6,557 nucleotides of DNA from an uncultured Eubacteriales bacterium (lineage in GTDB: Bacteria; Bacillota; Clostridia; UMGS1883), in the NCBI GenBank assembly GCA_905195005.1, contig CAJJUC010000135.1:1-6557 (forward strand), given 5' to 3'. A program made the position numbers and the translations under genes. The notes beneath the pieces are model-generated. The model did no database searches. It had not been told where the DNA came from and saw nothing but the letters and a program-made list of their open reading frames with translations. Position 1 is the stretch's first letter. Every line of letters starts with the position of its first letter. Shown here piece after piece: positions 1 to 5,178 of this stretch.

Positions 1-1680
1 AGCCCGGCAAATTCCACTGTTCTGACAGAGCTTGTGAAAAACGGAACCGTCAGCGTTGAGCAGATTGAAAAAACCGGAATCGGCGAGCTTGCCGCATATC
101 GCTATGCTGTTGCGACCAAGCTTCCTTCAAGGAAAATGACGGACGCGGCAACGGGCAGAACATATCGCTATTTAAACATCGGCGGCGACAAAGCTATACG
201 TTCCTATGTAAATGAACAGGAATGGAATTCCGCAGGCGATAAATTTATAATCGGAAACGATAAAACGCAGGCAATGTATGAATATGACACAAAGACCGAA
301 AAAATCAGGTTTCTTGATTACGCCGAGGTTTCGGATTCACTGACTGCAAACGTTAATTACAACGATCTCATCTATTATAAAAACACACAGGGTGAATATT
401 GGGTGATGGACTGGAAAACCTACAGGCGGAAAAAGCTTGCTGAGCTTCCGGAGGGTGTTAGCAACGGCGTCGGAATATCCGTTATGCGCGATTCAACATT
501 TGACAAGCCCGGATACATCGGAGTTATCTGGATGCAGAGCAGCGATGAACGCGACTATTTTGCAGGCGGCTACCGCTACCGTGTGCTTGCAAGGCTGAAC
601 TGCGAAACAGGCGAATGGTACACAGAGCGCAGCCATGAATTTACAACTCCGTTTGCGCCCAGTACCGGACACCCGATTATAAATCCCGTTGATAAAGATA
701 TTATGTTTTTCTGCCACGAGGGCACTGCAAACCTTGTGCATGACCGATTGTGGATTATGAATCTTGCCACCGGTGAGGATTATAACGTGTTCGTTCAAAC
801 ACCCGTCAACGATGAAATTACCGGTGAGCCGAGCGGTCACGAGCTGTGGACGCTGAACGGAAAATCAATTGTGTTTATCAAATATCCCATGGCGACAAAC
901 ATCGGAAAAAGCGGACCGTGCCGCGTGAGCCTTGACGGATCCAAGCGCGAATATTTTACGAATGACAATTACAATTACTGGCATTGCACAATAACGGCGG
1001 ACGAGGAGTGGATTGCCGCCGATACGCAGTCATCTCCGCGTGAAATTGTTATGGTAAATACGAACACCTACAAAACAGTGCTTCTGGCAAGCTTTAAGGT
1101 CGGACCGAATAAAAATCATCCCTATCAGCCGCACCCGACGCTGAGCTGGAACGGAAGACATGTTGCATGGCAGATGTGCGATGAAAACGATATGCTCGGG
1201 ACGGCTTGGATGGATGTGACCGATTTGACGGGAAAGAAAGCCGAGGGCGGCATTTTCGAGATTGACGGCACGTTAAGCTATGCGTCATGGGAAAATTCGC
1301 AGTTCAGTATTGAAAAGGTTAATTATAAAGGCAGAGATTGTTTGAAATCGGCAGCAGGCGGCGGAATTTACGTTGATATAAACGATGATGTGAAGTATTG
1401 CGCGGACGGTTCAGCCGAAATTTCGTTTTTCTATCTTGATGCGGGGCATCAGCCGATTGAAATAAAATACACTTCGCCGCATCTGACAGTTTACGACCTT
1501 GCAAAGCAGGAGGATAAAACTGTCAGCATTGAAAGAACAAATTCGGGCAAGTGGAAAAAGGCGACGGTTAAAATTGATGATATGTGTATGCTTGATTCGG
1601 GAAAGCATTTAACCGACTTTGCAATTACAAGCAAGTATTCGGACGTTTATATATCCGATTTGAGCATTAAATTTGAATAA
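1..1680 (+). CDS. Oligogalacturonate lyase-like beta-propeller protein (PL22 / PF14583-type), 5' end outside window
   Basis: The reading frame is open from base 1. The GTG at 34 has no ribosome binding site, so the true start lies upstream and 559 codons are visible. After a lead-in, a propeller begins near base 157 (ATGRTYRYLN). Family-like blocks follow: GHPIINPVDKDIMFFCHEG (from base 667), RLWIMN, GHELWTLNGKSIVF (from 835), YWHCTITADEEW (from 976) and HPYQPHPTLSWNG (from 1117). These match the order of blocks in oligogalacturonate lyases, which beta-eliminate unsaturated digalacturonate using a His base and a Mn-binding His/Gln cluster. The candidate base is the His at 838-840; candidate metal ligands are His 982-984 and the His/Gln/His cluster at 1117-1134. 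Bases from about 1243 encode a beta-rich C-terminal domain that looks like an accessory or carbohydrate-binding sandwich; classical enzymes (about 390 residues) lack it. The stop lies 12 bases before the binding-protein gene, suggesting an operon. It could instead be a non-catalytic TolB/PD40-like propeller. The family call is fairly sure; the activity is not. Confidence 0.68.
   Translation, partial: SPANSTVLTELVKNGTVSVEQIEKTGIGELAAYRYAVATKLPSRKMTDAATGRTYRYLNIGGDKAIRSYVNEQEWNSAGDKFIIGNDKTQAMYEYDTKTEKIRFLDYAEVSDSLTANVNYNDLIYYKNTQGEYWVMDWKTYRRKKLAELPEGVSNGVGISVMRDSTFDKPGYIGVIWMQSSDERDYFAGGYRYRVLARLNCETGEWYTERSHEFTTPFAPSTGHPIINPVDKDIMFFCHEGTANLVHDRLWIMNLATGEDYNVFVQTPVNDEITGEPSGHELWTLNGKSIVFIKYPMATNIGKSGPCRVSLDGSKREYFTNDNYNYWHCTITADEEWIAADTQSSPREIVMVNTNTYKTVLLASFKVGPNKNHPYQPHPTLSWNGRHVAWQMCDENDMLGTAWMDVTDLTGKKAEGGIFEIDGTLSYASWENSQFSIEKVNYKGRDCLKSAAGGGIYVDINDDVKYCADGSAEISFFYLDAGHQPIEIKYTSPHLTVYDLAKQEDKTVSIERTNSGKWKKATVKIDDMCMLDSGKHLTDFAITSKYSDVYISDLSIKFE
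1243..1677 (+). other. C-terminal beta-sandwich-like accessory domain of the lyase-like protein
   Basis: Downstream of the last propeller blade the protein continues for about 145 residues with alternating beta-strand patterns: a GGGIYVDIND strand, an AEISFFYLDAG strand, a KWKKATVKIDD strand and a closing DVYISDLSIKFE strand. This spacing, with strand pairs flanking a loop region and a final strand at the very C terminus, resembles jelly-roll carbohydrate-binding or galactose-binding-like domains. No specific family is assigned and no ligand residues can be named. The domain boundaries are estimates. Confidence 0.45.
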
Positions 1681-1692
1681 AGGAGAAAAAAC
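1681..1692 (+). promoter_or_regulatory. Ribosome binding site and junction before the binding-protein gene
   Basis: The 12 bases between the upstream TAA and the ATG at 1693 contain AGGAGA, with GGAG at 1682-1685 and a 7-base spacer. There is no room for a promoter or terminator, which supports cotranscription with the lyase-like gene and settles the ATG at 1693 as the start. Confidence 0.85.
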
Positions 1693-3261
1693 ATGTTAAA
1701 AAAACTTGCAGCAGTCGGGCTTTGTGCCGCAATGAGTGTGACGGCGCTTTCGGGCTGCGGAAAAAAGACGGCAAACATTTCGAGTGATAACATTGAAAAG
1801 GGCGAAATAGCATATCCGATAAAAACGGACGTTACGCTTAAATATTGGGTTAGGCTGCCGGCAGCGCTCGGAACAAGCGTAAAAAACTTCGGTGAAACGG
1901 ATTTTGCAAAAGAGTATATGAAGAGAACGGGCATAAATGTTGAATACACACATCCTGCCCAGGGACAGGAAACCGAGGTGCTTAATCTGCTTATCGCTTC
2001 GGGAGATTTGCCGGATATCATCGAAACGGATTGGCTTTCGCGGGAGCCCGATTCGATGATTTCAAAAAATGTTATTCTTGCAATGAACGATTATATGGAC
2101 GATTATTTTCCGAATCTGAAAAAATATCTCAGTCAAAACAGAGATATTGACAAGCAGATAAAGACGGATTCAGGTAATTATTACGCATGCCCCTTTATCA
2201 GAAATGATGAAAAATTGCTGTCTACATCGGGGCTGATGCTTCGCGCCGATTGGCTGAAGGAATTTAATCTGGAGGTTCCCGAGACCATTGACGAATGGGA
2301 AACCGTTCTTGAAAAATTTAAGACAAAGTGCAAAACTCCGATTTCGTCCGATATGTTCGGTCTTTACGGATTCTGCGCAGCTTACGATACTTCCAACAGC
2401 TTTTATGTACGTGACGGAAAGATCGTTTACGGACCTGCGGAGGATTCTTTTAAGAGCTTCCTGAAAAAAATAAACGAGTGGTACAAAAAGGGCTATATGG
2501 ATGTGAATTTCGCCGTTCTGAAAAATGACCTTGTAAGGTCGAACATGCTCAGCGGAGACGCAGGTGTATGCTTCGGAGCAGGCGGCGGCACACTCGGATT
2601 AATGCTCAACTCAATGAAGGGAAAGGCTTTTGATCTTACCGCAGCACAGTTCCCGTCGCTGAAAAAGGGAGTAAGAGCAGAGTTCGGCAACAAGCAAATG
2701 CAGTACTCTTCATTGAACTGCGCGGCAATCACTGCAAAATCAAAGCATCCCGAGCTTGCGGCAAGATTTCTTGATTATTCCTACAGTGAGGAAGGTCATA
2801 TGCTCAATAACTTCGGCATAGAAGGAAAGAGCTATGAAATTAAGGACGGAAACCCCGTTTATACAAAGGAAATAACGGAAAATCCGAAAGGTCTTGCGAT
2901 GAGTCAGGCAATGGCGCTTTATCTGAGAGCCTCGGGCGAGGGTCCGTTTGTTCAGGATGTCAGATACATAGAACAGTATTATGCTTTGCCGCAGCAGCAA
3001 AAGGCGCTTGAGCTTTGGAGCAATAACAACCATTTGGAGCATCTTGTTCCGCAGATTACGCTCACTGCCGAAGAGACGACGGAATATTCATCAATTATGA
3101 ATGAAATTGAAACCTACAGGGATGAAATGATTGTAAATTATATTATCGGAAGCGAATCGCTTGATTCATACGATGAATTTGTGAAAACGCTTAACGATAT
3201 GCAGCTTGATAAGGCAATCAAAATCAAACAGGCTGCCTATGACAGATTTTTGAAGAGATAA
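1693..3261 (+). CDS. ABC transporter extracellular solute-binding lipoprotein (LipO/YtcQ type)
   Basis: This is the substrate-capturing lipoprotein of a carbohydrate ABC importer, acting on the outer face of the membrane. The 522-residue length is typical of the large YtcQ/LipO subgroup. Residues 1-21 form a lipoprotein signal peptide (two Lys, a hydrophobic stretch, then lipobox LSGC), with Cys22 the lipidated residue. The mature protein opens with a linker and the first beta strand VTLKYWVRL (about 47-55), followed by the family-typical block LNLLIASGDLPDII (97-110) of solute-binding family 1. Later blocks such as SKHPELAARFLDY, where the protein reports on helices of the second lobe, also fit the family. 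Immediately downstream are two cognate permease genes and no ATPase gene. Related B. subtilis systems (YtcQ-YteP-YtcP) import pectin/rhamnogalacturonan oligosaccharides, and the neighbouring lyase-like gene points the same way, but substrate is inferred only. A hairpin follows the stop codon. The family assignment is very sure. Confidence 0.93.
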   Translation: MLKKLAAVGLCAAMSVTALSGCGKKTANISSDNIEKGEIAYPIKTDVTLKYWVRLPAALGTSVKNFGETDFAKEYMKRTGINVEYTHPAQGQETEVLNLLIASGDLPDIIETDWLSREPDSMISKNVILAMNDYMDDYFPNLKKYLSQNRDIDKQIKTDSGNYYACPFIRNDEKLLSTSGLMLRADWLKEFNLEVPETIDEWETVLEKFKTKCKTPISSDMFGLYGFCAAYDTSNSFYVRDGKIVYGPAEDSFKSFLKKINEWYKKGYMDVNFAVLKNDLVRSNMLSGDAGVCFGAGGGTLGLMLNSMKGKAFDLTAAQFPSLKKGVRAEFGNKQMQYSSLNCAAITAKSKHPELAARFLDYSYSEEGHMLNNFGIEGKSYEIKDGNPVYTKEITENPKGLAMSQAMALYLRASGEGPFVQDVRYIEQYYALPQQQKALELWSNNNHLEHLVPQITLTAEETTEYSSIMNEIETYRDEMIVNYIIGSESLDSYDEFVKTLNDMQLDKAIKIKQAAYDRFLKR

Positions 3262-3267
3262 ATTTTT

Positions 3268-3300
3268 ACAGGGCTGTAAAAAACTCTTTTGCAGCCCTGT
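3268..3300 (+). other. Intercistronic stem-loop between binding-protein and permease genes
   Basis: ACAGGGCTG at 3268-3276 is the exact reverse complement of CAGCCCTGT at 3292-3300. The stem continues inward by one G-U pair (3277/3291) and four A-T pairs (3278-3281 with 3287-3290), giving 14 pairs around the 5-base loop AACTC. It begins seven bases after the binding-protein stop. No T-run follows on the + strand, and none follows on the - strand either, so it is not a canonical intrinsic terminator. In sugar importer operons such hairpins commonly protect the 3' end of the binding-protein mRNA or attenuate read-through into the permease genes. That role here is inference. Confidence 0.75.
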
Positions 3301-3315
3301 TCTACCGATTATCAG

Positions 3316-3331
3316 AAAGGATGAAGGCAAA
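3316..3331 (+). promoter_or_regulatory. Ribosome binding site for the GTG start of the first permease
   Basis: AGAAAGGA (3314-3321) precedes the GTG at 3332 by about 10 bases, with a second weak AAGG at 3324-3327. An ATG at 3321 abuts the AAAGG with no spacer and leads to only 12 codons in another frame, so it is not a better start. The next in-frame ATG (3422) falls inside the first membrane segment. GTG at 3332 is therefore preferred. Confidence 0.65.
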
Positions 3332-4276
3332 GTGTCCCCAAACACAAACCAAGCAATAAAAGAAGCTTCGTATTTCAGCAGGCTGAAAAAAGATTTAAAG
3401 AAAAACAGGGTGGTTTATATTATGGTGCTGCCCGTGATACTGTTCTACATTTTGTTTATGTATCTGCCGATGTACGGAGTTACGACAGCATTTCAGCAAT
3501 ACGATCCCTCATTGGGGTACTTTGCAAGCCCTTGGGTCGGGCTGAAAAATTTCAAAGATTTTTTTAACAACATATATTTCGGAAGATTAATTTCAAACAC
3601 GCTTAAAATCAGTCTGACGAATATATTGTTCGGATTTCCGGCTCCGATAATTCTTGCGCTGATGCTAAATGAGATGAAAAACAAGTATTTTGTGAAAACA
3701 GTTCAAACCGTCACATATCTTCCGCATTTTATTTCGCTTGTCGTGCTGTGCGGCATGATACGTTCTTTTACGGGCACGGGAGGAATTATCACGGAGCTTA
3801 TGATGCACTTCGGAGCAAGTGAGAAATCACTGCTTACAAAGCCGGAATGTTTTGTTCCGCTGTATGTTATTTCCGATATATGGCAAACAATCGGCTGGGA
3901 TTCGATTATATATATTTCCGCGCTTGCCGGAATTGACACGCAGCTTTATGAAGCCTGCGAAATAGACGGAGGCGGAAAATTCATTCAGCTTCTGCATGTA
4001 ACACTGCCGGGAATTATTCCGACAATTGTTATAATGCTCATTCTGCGCATGGGCTCTGTGCTCAATGTCGGATATGAAAAAATTATTTTGCTTTATAATC
4101 CGTCAATATATAAAACGGCGGACGTTATTTCGACATTTACATACCGCAAGGGACTTCAGGAATTTAACTGGAGCTACGGCTCCGCCGTCGGCGTGTTTAA
4201 CTCGGTTGTAAACATATTTTTCCTGTGTGTGACAAATTACATCAGCGGAAAAATTACGGAAACATCATTGTGGTGA
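3332..4276 (+). CDS. lplB: ABC sugar transporter permease, LplB/YteP family
   Basis: This is one of two membrane subunits of the importer (BPD_transp_1 fold). The 314-residue length is normal for the family. A basic cytoplasmic N terminus (residues 1-26, many Lys/Arg) is followed by the first membrane segment at about 27-50, ending in LPMYG. The conserved YLPHFIS block is at 129-135 and the WQTIGWDSIIYISAL stretch at 184-198. The EAA loop, which docks the ATPase, runs from Glu207 (EACEIDGGGKF) to LPGIIP at 225-230; the usual EAA has Cys at its third position here, and the essential Gly is kept. The C-terminal hallmark GYEKIILLYNPSIYKTADVIST (split around 247-268) is characteristic of LplB-type permeases. 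It starts with GTG, 70 bases after the binding-protein gene and behind a hairpin, and ends 10 bases before its partner permease. The symbol reflects family, not proven orthology; substrate is unknown. Confidence 0.92.
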   Translation: MSPNTNQAIKEASYFSRLKKDLKKNRVVYIMVLPVILFYILFMYLPMYGVTTAFQQYDPSLGYFASPWVGLKNFKDFFNNIYFGRLISNTLKISLTNILFGFPAPIILALMLNEMKNKYFVKTVQTVTYLPHFISLVVLCGMIRSFTGTGGIITELMMHFGASEKSLLTKPECFVPLYVISDIWQTIGWDSIIYISALAGIDTQLYEACEIDGGGKFIQLLHVTLPGIIPTIVIMLILRMGSVLNVGYEKIILLYNPSIYKTADVISTFTYRKGLQEFNWSYGSAVGVFNSVVNIFFLCVTNYISGKITETSLW

Positions 4277-4286
4277 GGTGGCATAA
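4275..4286 (+). promoter_or_regulatory. Ribosome binding site overlapping the first permease's stop codon
   Basis: GAGGTG at 4275-4280 includes the last two bases of the TGA stop of the upstream permease and lies 6 bases before the ATG at 4287. The arrangement suggests translational coupling between the two permease subunits, which would keep them at equal stoichiometry. Confidence 0.8.
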
Positions 4287-5165
4287 ATGAAAAAAACAAG
4301 TCTTTCAAGAAAAATATTTTTAGCTGTGAATGCTGCGATTTTGTCACTTCTTGCAATAATCTGCCTGTACCCGATGCTCTATGTTCTCTTTGCGTCACTT
4401 TCCGATTCAAATCTGCTTATGGCGCACAAGGGGCTGCTTTGGCATCCTCTTAAGGCGAACGCGGCTGCATTCAAGGCGGTTCTTTCAAATCCGATGATTG
4501 CCTCGGGGTATATCAACACGGCGTTTGTTCTCATTGTGGGAACAACAATCAGCCTTATCTTAACATCGCTCGGAGCATATTTTCTTTCAAGAAGAGATGT
4601 GATGCTGAAGGGCGTTATCATGGCGCTTATAACCTTCACAATGTTTTTTTCGGGCGGTCTGATTCCGTTTTATCTGACGGTTAAAATGCTCGGATTTTAT
4701 AATTCTCTTTGGGCGCTCGTAATTCCGACTGCAATCAGCACCTATAATATGATTATAATGCGAACATCGTTTATGGCAATTCCGAGAAGCCTTGAGGAAG
4801 CCGCTACCATTGACGGAGCCGGCCAGCTTACGATTTTTGTTCATGTTGTGCTGCCGCTTTCAAAGGCGATTATTGCGGTAATGATTCTATATTACGGCGT
4901 CGGTGCATGGAACGGATGGTTCTATGCAATGGTTTTCCTTGCTGACAGGGGAAAGTTTCCGCTTCAATTGGTTTTGCGTGAAATTCTTATTCAGAACGAT
5001 ACGGATTCGATGACGATGGGAGTCAGCGTAAACGATGGATTTAATGTTGCGGAATCGGTTAAATATGCGGTCATCGTTGTTGCAACAGCTCCGATACTTT
5101 GCATATATCCGTTTTTGCAGAAGTATTTCGTAAAAGGCGTTATGATAGGCGCACTGAAGGGCTGA
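4287..5165 (+). CDS. ytcP: ABC sugar transporter permease, YtcP/LplC family
   Basis: This is the second membrane subunit, pairing with the LplB-type protein to form the translocation pore. The 292-residue length is typical. The first membrane segment spans about residues 11-36. A further hydrophobic block at 77-100 is followed by the family signature FSGGLIPFYL at 121-130. The EAA loop starts at Glu170-Glu171 with EEAATIDGAGQ and continues to LPLSKAI (189-195), a complete ATPase-docking motif. The C terminus carries the strongly diagnostic FNVAESVKYAVIVVAT block (252-267) and the ending QKYFVKGVMIGALKG (278-292), which is nearly invariant in this family. ATG at 4287 has a good ribosome binding site. 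The SLH gene follows after 13 bases. No ATP-binding subunit gene is visible, so an ATPase encoded elsewhere is expected. The symbol is by family resemblance. Confidence 0.93.
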   Translation: MKKTSLSRKIFLAVNAAILSLLAIICLYPMLYVLFASLSDSNLLMAHKGLLWHPLKANAAAFKAVLSNPMIASGYINTAFVLIVGTTISLILTSLGAYFLSRRDVMLKGVIMALITFTMFFSGGLIPFYLTVKMLGFYNSLWALVIPTAISTYNMIIMRTSFMAIPRSLEEAATIDGAGQLTIFVHVVLPLSKAIIAVMILYYGVGAWNGWFYAMVFLADRGKFPLQLVLREILIQNDTDSMTMGVSVNDGFNVAESVKYAVIVVATAPILCIYPFLQKYFVKGVMIGALKG

Positions 5166-5178
5166 GGAGGAGATTTAT
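5164..5178 (+). promoter_or_regulatory. Strong ribosome binding site before the SLH-protein gene
   Basis: AGGAGG at 5165-5170 is a near-perfect match to the anti-Shine-Dalgarno sequence and begins on the last base of the upstream TGA. The spacer to the ATG at 5179 is 8 bases. This fixes the start and argues that the SLH protein is part of the transporter operon and efficiently translated. Confidence 0.85.

Noticed and set aside
34..36. GTG as the start of the lyase-like gene
   Set aside because: The frame is open back to base 1 and no ribosome binding site precedes it; the start most likely lies outside the window.
493..840. Antisense reading frames inside the lyase-like gene, and similar ones along the whole window (for example 5497-5943 and 5995-6294)
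   Set aside because: They lie opposite well-supported coding sequence, show Cys/Arg/Phe-rich shadow composition, and have no convincing family motif or ribosome binding site.
3268..3312. The hairpin as a rho-independent terminator
   Set aside because: The sequence after the stem is TCTACCGATT, not a T-run, and the opposite strand also lacks one, so it is listed only as a stem-loop.
3289..3312. Promoter made of TTGCAG and GATTAT
   Set aside because: The two boxes are only 12 bases apart, far short of the usual 16-18, and the first lies inside the hairpin stem.
3321..3359. A 12-codon peptide gene before the first permease
   Set aside because: The AAAGG touches the ATG with no spacer and the peptide has no recognisable feature; kept only as a low-interest observation.
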